In this document: positions 22,888 to 33,403 of the stretch, in pieces
Layout: the number at the start of each line of letters is the position of its first letter
Numbering within the stretch: position 1 is the stretch's first letter
DNA from: Thermothelomyces thermophilus ATCC 42464
Lineage: Eukaryota > Ascomycota > Sordariomycetes > Sordariales > Chaetomiaceae
Length of the DNA stretch: 64,000 bases
Assembly (NCBI RefSeq): GCF_000226095.1
Contig: NC_016476.1
Location: 558,001 to 622,000 of the forward strand
Direction: 5' to 3'
Made by a program: the position numbers and the translations under genes
Notes under the pieces: model-generated
The model's database searches: none
Seen by the model: the letters and a program-made list of their open reading frames with translations, nothing else
Told to the model about the DNA's origin: nothing

Positions 22888-25800
22888 CGCCCGCGCAGTG
22901 GCAAGTGGTAGCGTAGTATAGGAGGGACTGGCGTAAGAGACCACTATACCGAGACCTCCCGGCAGAAACATAGGAAATCGCCGCAATCTTGGGACGACGG
23001 CGGCAAGACAAGCAACTATAGATAATAGCACAGTAGAAACAGCACGAAATGCTCGTACTAGTAGACAGTAGAGCAGAGATAAACCTGATTTCGCCGACAC
23101 TTATAAATCAGCTGCGGATACCCTGGAGAATGAAGCAGAAGCATGGTATAGTCAAAGGGCTATTTCTGATGTAATAGGTACGTAGAGAGACCAAACCGAT
23201 CGGCATCACTATGGCAGGGAAGACTATAGCAGTCGTATTTAGCATCGTAGACATAGGCAACGACAAAGATATAATATTAGGGTTACCATAGCATAAAGAT
23301 TACGACCTAGACATTAGCTAGAAGAATGGTGGCCACCTATAACCCCGAACGGAGTCGTATTCGACCAGCGAGATAGGGAGCACGCAAGGATCGCGAGCGG
23401 ACGATGCTTAGAGAAAGGCATATCCTACAGATCTACCGCAAGAGACGGACAGTAGCAGGTAGACCACTACGGACTCTAGAAGAGGTGGTATAACAATATC
23501 GATATCGCGACAGGAGGAACGAGCTAAACCGCCGATAGCTATTCTCTCTATAGACAAATGTAGAGCACTGTAATTAGAGTAGTAGGTTGAGACAGGAGAA
23601 ATCGCCAGTATCGCCACGGACGGAACCAAGTTCGCATACTATCAGAAAACCAAGAGACGAGACAAGACTAGGGAAGTACTAAAGGAATACGAAGGACACC
23701 TAGCATTCGAACCAAAGCACCTAGAAGGATTACCAGAACACGGCCTATAGGATCACAAGATCAAGCTCAAAGAAGGAGCATAACTAAAGTTCTTTAAGAT
23801 TTACTATACAAGCCAGATATAGAACGAAGAACTTAAGCGATATTTAGAGGAGAACCTTCGAAGAGGATATATCTGCCTGTTGACATCGCTAGCAGGCTAC
23901 CTAATCCTATTTGTGCCTAAGAAAGACGGAAAGCTATAGTTATACATTAACTATCGGCAACTTAACGAACAGACCGTGAAAAATCAATACCCGTTACCGC
24001 TAATCTCACGGCTCCGAGATCAGTTAGCAGGAGCCTAATATTTCACGCGTCTTGACTTGCTATCGGCCTACAACTATATATAGATCAAAGAAGGCGATGA
24101 GTAGAAAACGGCCTTTAGGATACTCTATGGCCACTATAAGTACCTTGTCATGCCATTCGGATTTACAAACGCGCTGGCAACGTTCTAAGCCCTAATTAAT
24201 CAAGCTATCTGACCCTTTCTCGACAAATTTATAGTATATTATCTCGACGATATACTCATCTTCTCCAAGACGATAGACGAACACCGGAAGTACGTAGAAG
24301 CAGTGCTAGACGCGCTATATACATATAAGCTATTAGTCAACAAGGAAAAGAGCAAATTCCATATTAGGAAGACAGTCTTTTTAGAATACGAAATATCCCT
24401 AGGACAAATCTAGATAGAACCTTTAAAGGTTAAAGCCATCAAGAATTGGCTACGACCGACGTCAGTTATAGAAGTACAAAGTTTCATCGGATTTATAAAC
24501 TTCTACTAGATGTTTATCAGGAACTTTAGAGCGATCATACAACCTTTACACGAACTCACTAGGAAGAACGCTAAATTCCAATAGGAAGAGTAACACGAGC
24601 AAGCATTCACGTAGATCCGCGACGCCATTACTGAAGATCTAGTACTGGTACTGCCAGACCCCAAGAAGCCATTCGAGGTAGAAACGGACGCTTCAGACTA
24701 CGCCATCGGAGGACAATTGGGACAACGAGACGAACAAGGGAAGCTACATCCTGTAGCCTTCTTTTCTAAGAAGCTCGATAGACTACGTCTCAATTATCCG
24801 ATTCACGACAAGGAACTACTTGCGATTGTCGAAGCTTTCAAGGAATGGCGACTATACCTCAGCGGCACAATTAAACCAGTACAAGTATATATAGATCACA
24901 AGAACCTACGATACTTCACGACGACGAAGGAGCTTAACGGATGATAAATACGATAGGCAGAATTCCTCACGGAATTCAACTTTAAGATTCGCTACAAGAA
25001 GGGTAAAGAGAACGTACAAGCAGACATCTTAAGCCGACGAACAGATCACACGGAAGGACAAACGGGAGTAATACCACCGTTATTCAAGGAACGAACAGAC
25101 GGAACGCTATATCACGAAACGTAGACACCCGTGGAAGATGATCCACTTGACTCGTTCCTAGAATGCTACGCAATCTTTTGAGAAGAAAGGATCAACGAGG
25201 CATAGTATCAAGCAGCACCCGGACTAGTAGTACCTAACGGAGTAGAAGAAAAAGATAGGAAACTCTAGTACCGAAGCAAAGCGTATATCTACGACAAAGA
25301 TCAATAGCTACGAATGATTCGAGAACTCTACGAATCAAAACTCGGAGGATACAAAGGAGTTACGAAGACTATCATACAAGTCAAGAGACACTACGACTTT
25401 CCACAGTTAACGGCACGGGTTAAGGAAGTCGTACAGAACTACGACATCTGTAATCGAAGCAAAACGGTATAATACAAGCCGTATAGACTACTTTAGCCAC
25501 TGCCAACAGCTGATAAACTATAGAGTTTAGTTATGATAGACTTTATTACGAAGCTACCAGAATCCAAGGACACAGCTATAGGAGTGACCTACAATAGTAT
25601 TCTTACTATAGTAGATCGCCTGACCAAATGGGCATACTTCTTTCCCTACAAGGAGTCCTAGACAGCGGAATAGTTGGCAGACGTGATCTATCGGCAAGTT
25701 GCATCAGTACATGCTTGGCCGCAAGAATGGATCACCGACAAAGACACGAAGTTCGCGTCGAAGTTCTAGCAAGCATTAATACAACGATTAGGCATTAATA

Positions 25801-26678
25801 GCAAGCTATTAACAGCATATCACCCGTAGACCGACGGACAAATAGAGTAACTAAACCAAGTTGTTAAGCAATACCTCCGCTCTTACGTCAATTACCAGCA
25901 AGACGACTAGGTCATGCTGTTACCAATAGCACAACTCGCCTATAATACGACGCCGACAGAAACGACCAAAGTCACACCGTTTTTCGCGAACTACGGATAT
26001 AAAGCAGACCTTAGGCAAGGACTAGAGGTCACAGTGCCAAGAGCAGTAGTCAAAGCAGAACAGATGCACGCACTATACGAGAAGCTTAAGAAGGAACTCG
26101 AGTTTGTCAAAACCAGAATAAAGAACTACTACGACAAATACAGGCTCGAGGGACCTCGCCTAGAGAGGGGAGACAAAGTCTACTTAATTATATAGAACTT
26201 ACGAACCAAACGACCAAGCACGAAGCTAGACTTTAAGAAGGTTAGACCCTTCGTTATCAAGGAACGAATTTCGACATCTAACTATTAACTATCGTTACCG
26301 TCATCTATATAACTACGGACAGATGTTTTTCATATTTCACTTCTCGAACTAGCACCAAAGAACGCCAAGGTTACTACACACATCGAAGCAGAGGACGAAG
26401 AGGAAGAATAGGACGTCGAAGAAATTCTAGATTCACGTATTATCAACAGGGAACTGCAGTACCTGGTCAAATGGCTTAATTTTGGACTAGAAGACAACTT
26501 ATAGGAACTAGTTAAGAACTTGAACTGCCCTGAGAAACTAGAACAGTTCCACCAGCAGAACCCGGATCGACCATAGGCACTAGCTCGGACAAAACGGCCA
26601 AGTCAGCCTCTGACAAATCCAGGCCCAAAGAAGACTAGTCAAACAAGACGTCAGCACCCTAGGACCGTACATCACTAA
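22851..26678 (+). pseudogene. pol: E3 pol relic (1275 codons in the -1 frame)
   Basis: Protease VDSRAEINLISPTL near 23061 (DSGAE with Gly now Arg). [21 protein letters not shown] near 23910 and YYLDDILIFSKT near 24240, both catalytic Asp present. RNase H: EVETDASDYAIGGQLG near 24680. The integrase HHCC region near 25320-25460 ends CNRSKT, with some His/Cys lost. Core motifs are IDFITKLPESKD (25540), ITDKDTKF (25730) and AYHPQTDGQIE (25815). The chromodomain is EILDSRIINRELQYLVKW near 26420-26560. Pol ends at a double TAA (26676-26681). In-frame TAG/TAA mark former Gln/Trp codons. The last ~167 bases overlap the antisense gene. Confidence 0.9.
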
Positions 26679-27173
26679 TAACGCGTGCTTTAGACTCCCG
26701 TACCCTCCGTTCTTCCGCCTCTATTTCCTCTAGAGACTATATACCTCGATAAAACAGCTCGGAACCCTACTCCTTTAAGAAACGTTTCTAGCGACGAAGA
26801 CGAGCTAATCGACCGACAGCCGTCTAAAGTTAAGTCTAAAGGACAAAAAGGGCCTCTTTAGCATCGGCCTCTTCTTATTCTATATACTTTTATTCGGATA
26901 TAATCTTCGTTACTATAAAGAATTAGCCACGAACATTAAAGGCAACAAACTAGGTCACAAACAAGCAGACGCTACATCGGAACTATCGCAAGAACGACCC
27001 CGATATACGCACTCGCTATAGCGAGAAGAGCCTAACGCTATACGACAAGCCAAGTTCCGCTTAAAACACCACAAACACGGCATGACGTCTACGCCAGAAG
27101 AATCAATAAAAGAAGCAAGCGCGGCGTGCTGTTAGGATTTCGAGGATCGGCGCTTAGAAACACGATCTGCTAT
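26512..27173 (-). pseudogene. E3 antisense Zn2Cys6-like / coiled-coil gene, two exons
   Basis: Start codon now ATA. Exon 1 (27173-26963) encodes a basic N-terminus, then cysteines at residues 33, 36, 43, 52 (now Tyr), 55 and 62: C-x2-C-x6-C-x8-C-x2-C-x6-C-D, the spacing of fungal Zn2Cys6 clusters. The intron (26962-26913, 50 nt) has donor GTTTGT, branch GGCTAAT and acceptor TATAG, phase 1. Exon 2 (26912-26512) carries a Leu/Ile heptad segment (residues ~75-125), an RGIQSLEEIEAEERR block and the tail VSQGSSSS before TAA. Spliced length is 203 codons plus stop. It resembles, from memory only, common ascomycete hypothetical proteins with C-x2-C plus CDGS and a coiled coil. Role inferred: nuclear DNA-binding or regulatory protein. 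Confidence 0.78.
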
Positions 27174-27263
27174 CTTGTTAGTCACCAGCAGTACGGGAAA
27201 AGGGAAAAATTACAAGGTATATATAGAAAGGATATTGGCGCTATTTGAAACGGCCTAAAAGAG

Positions 27264-27299
27264 GGCTTTCGGGTCGAAAGCCTTAAAGGAGGGGCATCG
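27264..27299 (+). promoter_or_regulatory. E3 conserved inverted repeat and polypurine tract
   Basis: GGCTTTCG-GGT-CGAAAGCC (27264-27282), then TTAAAGGAGGGGCATCG up to the LTR. AAAGGAGGGG is the polypurine tract. The inverted repeat is ~90 bases upstream of the antisense gene's start, where an operator or core promoter element would lie. Confidence 0.78.
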
Positions 27300-27726
27300 T
27301 GTCACGGAAATATATATGCAGATGCCGCCTAAGCCACTGGCACGAACAGGCCAATCAAGCCGAAGGAATGATAGACCAATCAGGACGGGATCACGCTTGG
27401 CAAGGAATGATCCCAACAGAGGATCACCGGCTCACGATATAAGCCAGGTAAGCCAGTATGAATGATCACCACGACTGCTAGTAATCCTAGGAGTATATAT
27501 ACATATAAATAGTCACTCGTTATGGTGGACTCTGGGAGTTCACCAGTGGTAACAATCACAATCACAGTACTCATACTGAGCATTGCTGATTACTGTGAGA
27601 GACAACTCTAGTGTTGTTGTGAACCCTTTGGCTTCACCGAATCCCTCAGACGACCTGTCTGCTTGTCCCGCCCAATCCACCTCCGTCTGGACCCTTTCAG
27701 AAGAAGTCTGAGTTGGGTTCGTCACA
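27300..27726 (+). repeat. E3 3' LTR (427 bp, type A)
   Basis: Same length and ends as the 5' LTR. The two differ at roughly 30 sites, nearly all C/T or G/A. At most of these the 3' copy has the unmutated CpA/TpG form (e.g. TTCACCAGTGG here, TTTACTAGTGG in the 5' LTR). Confidence 0.95.
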
Positions 27727-28046
27727 AATATACTAGCCTTATAGTAACTGTAGATAAGTATATAATATTCTATTTAACTACCTTAGGGAGGAAAAAGAGA
27801 AAGAATATAAGAGTTGTATAGAAGGGCGCCTTTTAAGTGTGTACGTTGTGACCTAGGTAGGGCCCGGTTAGGCTCCGGGTCGGGCCCTAACCGGGCCTTG
27901 GCCGCGTGTCCACCGGACGAGTTACAAACGAGCAACGAACGCTCTACGGACCCGTGGGGCATGGGTGAGTGGGGCAGGGTGGGTCTGTTCCGTGCCCGGG
28001 TAAAGCCCGGGCATTGTCTAGCCTGGGTACAGCCTAGGCCTATAAT
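27727..28046 (+). repeat. LINE 3' tail, copy b
   Basis: Starts AATATACTAGCC, matching the end of LINE1 (30541), and ends CCTATAATA. It is little RIP-mutated. It contains two perfect hairpins: GGCCCGGTTAG/CTAACCGGGCC (27861-27897, 15-nt loop) and GCCCGGG-TAAAG-CCCGGGC (27994-28012). Such structures could serve recognition by the LINE reverse transcriptase (inference). No LINE coding sequence precedes it; E3 lies directly on its left. Confidence 0.75.
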
Positions 28047-28372
28047 ACCTAGGCCTAAAGGCTTATTAAGGGGGTAGTTAACTAGCTCTTATAGTTAGGG
28101 AGGCTTTTAGAGTATAGGCTAGCTATAAGGCTAGCCCTAGACTAGGGGTAGGACCTAGGCTAGGCTAGGCCCTAAGGGGCTAGGTACCTATAGGGCTAGG
28201 CTAGTATAGTTACTCTTTCCTTTTCTTAGTAGTTTTTAAAGTCTTTTATTTATTTAGTTCTATTAAAGGGTTATAGGTATTTTATCTAGCTTATAGGTAA
28301 TATTATTATTATTATTATTAATCTTATATTACTATGCTAATAAGTATACTAGAGCCGCTCTAATTATATTAG
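28047..28372. other. Spacer, no gene seen
   Basis: AT-rich, full of CTAGG/CCTA repeats (RIP-like), with a short (ATT)n run near 28302-28320. No frame, LTR or tRNA is recognisable. It may be decayed transposon sequence. Confidence 0.5.
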
Positions 28373-30540
28373 GAGCCGAAGTTCGAAATAAGCTAGGAGG
28401 TTACGGTAGGTAAAGTTAGGGTAGTATTGGCTAGAGTAGCTCTATAAAAGGCCTAAGAGGAGGACCTCCTCCCTATAGGCTTACTAAAGGCCTATAGGTA
28501 GCTACTTCACCAGATACTAGCTATATTAGCCTTAGAGAGCCTATAGCTTAGCTATTTCCTAGCCTAGTTTAAAAGGGCTAAGACAGTGGTCCTCTATAAG
28601 CCTAGTAAATCCCTATAGGCCTACTTTACCCCGGGTAGCTATAGACCTATAGCGCTCCTACTAATAGTAGGTAAGGTGCTAGAGGCTATAGTTACCTGGA
28701 AGGTAACGGCCGTTACAGAGGCCCATAGGCTTCTCCTAGCCAAGTAGATAGGTAACTAGGAATATAGGTCTATAGAACTAGCTATTTAGCTTGTTACGGC
28801 TTAGGTCTAGGAGGCTTAGAGGTATAAGGCAGCTACCTCCCTCCTATAGCTTAACGTCTTAGGGGCTTTCGACACTATTAACTATACCTGGCTACTAGCT
28901 ACTTTACGAAGCCAGGGCTTCTTAAAGTAGGTAGTAGTCTAGGTAAAGGAGTAGCTATAGGATAGGGTAGCTATCCTTTACTTTAATAGCTAGGAAATGG
29001 AGGATATAATAGTAAGGGCTAAGGTACTATAGGGGTTACCCCTCTCCCCTATACTATTTATCCTCTATATAGCCTCTCTCTACTAGGCCATTTGCTAGGC
29101 TAGCCCTATAGTCAGTTTAATGGGCTTTGCTAATAATATTAACCTTATAGCCTTTAGAAAGGCTAAAGAGGCCTATAATGGTTAGCTATAGAAGGCCTGG
29201 AAGGCCTACCTATAGTAGGTAAGGACCTAGGGTATAGCCTTTGCCCTGGAAAAGTACGAACTTATCTACTTTAACAGGGGCCGGAAATAGTAGTCGTAAC
29301 CGCTAGAGCTCCTATAGCTAGGAGGAGGTATTATTACTATAGCCCCTTTAAAGTTAGCTAGATTCCTAGGGGTCTAGCTAGACTAAAGACTATAGTAGGG
29401 CCTTTACTATATAAAGGTAGCTAAGAAGCTAGAAACCTAGAAGTTTACCTTAACTAGGCTTACTATAAAGACCTAGGGCCCTAGCCTTCTATAGGCTTAT
29501 AAGGTCTATACTAAGTATATCTATAGTGCTCTTGCCTATAGGGCCTCGAACTTCTATAAGCCTACCAAGCTAGGGGGTAACCTAGAAGGCCCTACTAGGG
29601 AGCTATCGAAGGCCTAATATAAGGCCCTTCAAGTAGTTACTAGGGCCTATAAAGCTACCCCTATCCGGTGCCTTAAAATGGAAGCCTAGGTACTACCTCT
29701 CAACCTCTATCTTAATAAGAGGCTAGCTAACTTCGAAGCTAAACTTAACTAGCTACTCCTAGAGGCTAGGGCAGGCCTAGGGGCTTCCTAGGTCCCTACA
29801 AGGGCTCTTATCTAATAGGCCTATAATAGGCTAAGCCAGAGGTTATAGAATAGAAGGACTAGGGCAAGGGGCTAGGAGTTAAGAGGTTCTAGAACAGAAG
29901 GACTAGGGTAAAGGGCTAGGAGTTAAAGCCTATAGCCCTAGAGGTAGTAAGGTCGACAGTCTAGTAATAGGTTTAGGAAGGCTGTAAAAGGGCTCTACCC
30001 CCCTTATAGGCCCTATAGAGGAAGCTATAGGCTACGGAACTAGCTATAGTGGCTAGCTAGAGCAACCGTTAGAGGGCCGACTAAGCTAGTAAGAGGATAT
30101 AATATATATTAGACAAGGACCCCCTATACCTAGTTTTTATAGGGGAAGGCCTATAAAGGTACTAGGGCTTAACAAAGGCCTAGAGCTCTCTACTAGTATA
30201 GGCCTATATAGGGGTCATTAGCCTCTATGACTTCCTATTTAGAGTTTAAGTCCTAGGGGTTAGTACCCCTTACTATGCCTATAGCTAGGGGAAGGAGACT
30301 ATTAAGCACCTAGTCATATAGTACCTAAACCTACTAAGAAGCCGAATATAGAAATCCTAGGAAATATAATTATAAAGGGACCTAGACCTCGTTTTATAGG
30401 GTATAGGGACCTATAACTATCGTTTAGCAAAAGGAAGGTTCTATAGTAGCTAATAGACCTAGGGAGGCTTCTAGACTACCGCCTTATAAAGAGGCTAGAC
30501 TAGGAGGCAAGGCCTCTATAAAGCTATTCTAGCTATCTAT
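28373..30540 (+). pseudogene. LINE1 ORF2 relic: RT and C-terminal part
   Basis: RT blocks: SYRPIALLLIVGKVLEA near 28650, FDTINYTWLLATLRSQGF near 28870, and GFANNINLIAF near 29124. In that last block the catalytic FADD has become FANN through G>A. A conserved LINE C-terminus follows, with a zinc-like part (ETIKHLVI near 30300, originally Cys-rich). A 44-bp tandem duplication (29839-29926) shifts the frame. There are many TAG/TAA. Confidence 0.82.
29839..29926 (+). repeat. 44-bp tandem duplication in LINE1 ORF2
   Basis: Two adjacent 44-bp units (GAGGTT...GAGTTAA) differing by 4 transitions. LINE2 has one unit at the same place (from about 49773). It adds 44 bases, which breaks the frame. Confidence 0.85.
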
Positions 30541-30662
30541 AATATACTAGCCTTATAGCATCTATAGATAAGCGTATAATGTTCTATTTAACTACCTTAG
30601 GGAGGAAAAAGAGAAAGAATATAAGAGTTATATAGCGCCTTTTAAGTATATATATATATAAC

Positions 30663-31114
30663 TATTACAAGCCAACTATATACCACGACCTAGTAGGGCA
30701 CAAGAGGCTAAATGAGCCACCAATCAAGAAGGGCACGAAGTAAGGCTAACACGGGATCGCTAGGGAGCACAGGCTACCACAGGCGAACGATTGCCAAAAG
30801 GGAAAGATAGTAAAGGATAGCTAGCTACCAAAGGCAATCCAAGGACAGGATAGAAGGGGACTATAAGCGATCAGCAGAAGTATATATATATATAAATAGC
30901 CACTCGTTATAGTAGACTCTAGAAGTTTACTAGTAATACTAACTTATAATTACAGTACTTATACCAAGCATTATTAACTACTGTAAGAGATAACTTTAGT
31001 ATTATTATAAACCCTTTAGCTTCATTAAATCCCTTAGACAACCTATACGCTTGTCCTACTTAACCTACCTTTGTCTAAACCCTTTTAGAAGAAGTCTAAG
31101 TTAGGTTTGTTATA
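30663..31114 (+). repeat. E4 5' LTR (452 bp, type B)
   Basis: TATTACAAGCC...GTTATA, the RIP forms of TGTCACAAGCC...GTCACA. The U3 matches E2 and E6, with a CCAAT box (CACCAATCAAG) and a TATATATATATA run near 30882. Confidence 0.93.
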
Positions 31115-31141
31115 CATTGCTATTACTCCCTTTGTTCTATT

Positions 31142-33403
31142 ATGGTTTAGGATAAAGGTAATTTCGACCTTGATATTGATATAACTACTAACGTTACGGC
31201 CGAATAGCTGCTCGCCTAGCTTGGTTAACTCTATTAGTAGATCTAGGAGTTAGACTAGAGAGATAAGGCTACTTAAGCTTAGATCAAGGAACTCGAGAAC
31301 GGTGAAAAGTACTTATAGAAGCTAGTTAACGAGGCCTATACCAAAATCAAGGCACTTGAGGGCGCCAAAGCGAGCCGCATTAAGATCAAACTACCTAGTA
31401 AATATAGAGGAACTAAGGAGGATCTTATAGGATTCTTGATAAACCTCTGATCCTACTTCTAGCTTAATGATAATAAGTTTCTAGATAATAAAGCTAAAGT
31501 CCTCTATATAGCTACGAGACTAGAGGGTAAGGTACTTAGATAGTTTGAGCCTATATGGAATGACTATCTTACTAAGGAAGACGAAGACGACCGAGACGCG
31601 TTTATATAGATAGTCTTTTAATCTTATAACCATTTTAAAGAAGAGCTTTAGAAGGTCTTTAGCAATAAAGATAAGAAGATTTATATATAAGAAAGACTCG
31701 CTAGTCTCTAACAAACCAAGTTAGTAGCCTCCTATACTATATAGTTTAGATAGGACATACTTAAGTCTTAGCTTAATAATAAGGTATTAATGTAACTATT
31801 CTATAACGGTTTGAAGGAAAAGGTTAAAGACAAACTATATAAGTATGATTAGCCTAAGACTCTGGATAAATATATTATATAGGCTATTAGAATCGACAAT
31901 CGGCTCTATATACGAGAGTAGTAGAAGCAAGGTCGGATAAATAGAACTATAGTTAAGGCTAATAATAAGAAAAAACGAGCATATATTAATACCTCGTATA
32001 GGACGTATCTTAGAGCTATAGATATAAACATAGCGTAGAAGCAAGACTAGAAGAAGATAACTAAAGATAAGTCTAATATTACCTACTATAACTATAGAAA
32101 GAAAGGACATTATAAACAAAAATACCAAAGCCCGAAGAAAGAGTAGAAAGTAGTCCCTAGAAAGGAAATCATAGTTATTAATAAAACCGCTAAGGATATT
32201 ATTAAAGTAGCAGCTACAAGCTACGAAAACAGGGATAGCGATACAGACAGTCTCGGACACGATGGCGACGGTGAAGACAAACAAGCACCGTACTCTAAAC
32301 TGGTTACTATAGACCTAGAAACAGGTCTTGCCAAATAGGACACAGTAGGAGAGTATATACTACTAATTTCGATTCTCCTAGCCTTAAGGTAATGGGGTTT
32401 TATAGTTATATAGAGGTAGGATAGATCGTAGATAACTAATACCTAAGGAATTAAGAGACCTGGACCTAATGTTCTATTCCTCTAGGAACGAATCAAATAG
32501 TATTGTAACGAAGTTTTCCGGCTTAATATAGAACTATACAAATAAGATAGATACTTAATTTAACTTACCTAGTAAAGCAATAAGATAAGGGATAAGATAA
32601 GGGAACTCTAACGTATTATAGAAACTGTTAAAGGGGAATAGCCTATAATATATAATAGGCCTAATAGCTACGCCGAGTGTTTTGATGACTAGTAACTTAG
32701 CTATAACATACGGAACCTAGAGTACTAGTTTATACGCGCAAACCGTGGAAAAGACAAACGTATATAGAAAAACTACTTGAAGAAACATTCCTACCTTAGC
32801 GTCAGGGTATCTATAGTCTATATATAGTGGGAAGGATTTGGGAAAGAGTTCTAATACCTCCTAGGCAATGCTATATAACTATACCCTTGACACGAGGCAT
32901 ACGCGTAAGTGCCCTAGTTCTAGTATATAGTATACAAATGCCGATTCCACTTTCGCGACAAATTTAAAAACAATCACTAGCCGACCTAACAAGGAAATAA
33001 GGACGGAAGCCTCTACCCTATGGAATAGGTCTATAATATAGAAAATAGAGCGGCCGAATTGCTCTGGAAGATCGAAGCCTATAATCGAGAAGGCATTACG
33101 ATAGTTCTAAAACGAGCCTAGCCTAGGTACTGCGGAATAGGACAAGATATATAGGACTTGTGCTAGAGTAACGATTGCCTCTACTACGTAGATAAAAAGA
33201 AATCGCGAATTTGAGAACTTTAGATGAAGCTATAGCACGTACGATAGAAAGTAGAATAGACCTAATGGTAGGAAGCTATAAGTATTTAATAGCTTATAGA
33301 AATAGGTACGATTAATAAAGCTACTATTAGCCGAACAACCGAAGAGGTTAGTACTAACCTAGGAAACGGGTCAGGGCCCTTTAAGGGGCCCGAAAATCAT
33401 CAA
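31142..33403 (+). pseudogene. gag: E4 gag relic
   Basis: ATG kept. The frame is in register with the E3 gag over its whole length. At the position where other copies have TAA, this copy reads CAA, followed by two TAG seven codons on, so the ancestral gag stop may lie further 3'. The knuckle reads Y-x2-Y-x4-H-x4-K, so three of four ligands are lost. The heptamer is AGGAAAC (33361-33367), and the hairpin (GGGCCCTTTAAGGGGCCC) keeps its pairing. Confidence 0.85.

Larger units (their letters stand above)
20172..27726 (+). mobile_element. E3, complete family 1 chromovirus (7555 bp)
   Basis: Both LTRs, gag, frameshift signal, pol, antisense gene and polypurine tract are present. A perfect 5-bp target duplication AATAT flanks it (20167-20171 and 27727-27731). 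It retains the most CpA/TpG of all copies, so it is the least RIP-mutated and the best template for reading the family. The 3' LTR is less mutated than the 5' LTR. Still defective: stops at Gln/Trp codons remain in gag and pol. Confidence 0.97.
28373..30662 (+). mobile_element. LINE1: 5'-truncated Tad1-type LINE, 3' tail interrupted by E4
   Basis: Homology to LINE2 begins near GCCGAAGTTCGAAATAAG, where LINE2 is entering its RT domain, so ORF1 and the endonuclease are absent. 5' truncation is typical of target-primed insertion. The coding part ends near 30540. The 3' tail (AATATACTAGCC...) is split by E4 (duplication ATAAC at 30658-30662) and resumes at 45175. Confidence 0.85.

Noticed and set aside
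27814-28077. Plus-strand frame of 87 codons in the LINE tail
   Set aside because: It covers the hairpin-rich 3' tail and is not kept in the other tail copies. The length reflects high GC, not coding.
28302-28320. (ATT)n run as a CRISPR-like or satellite array
   Set aside because: Simple microsatellite of about six units, no spacers. CRISPR is not expected in a fungal region.
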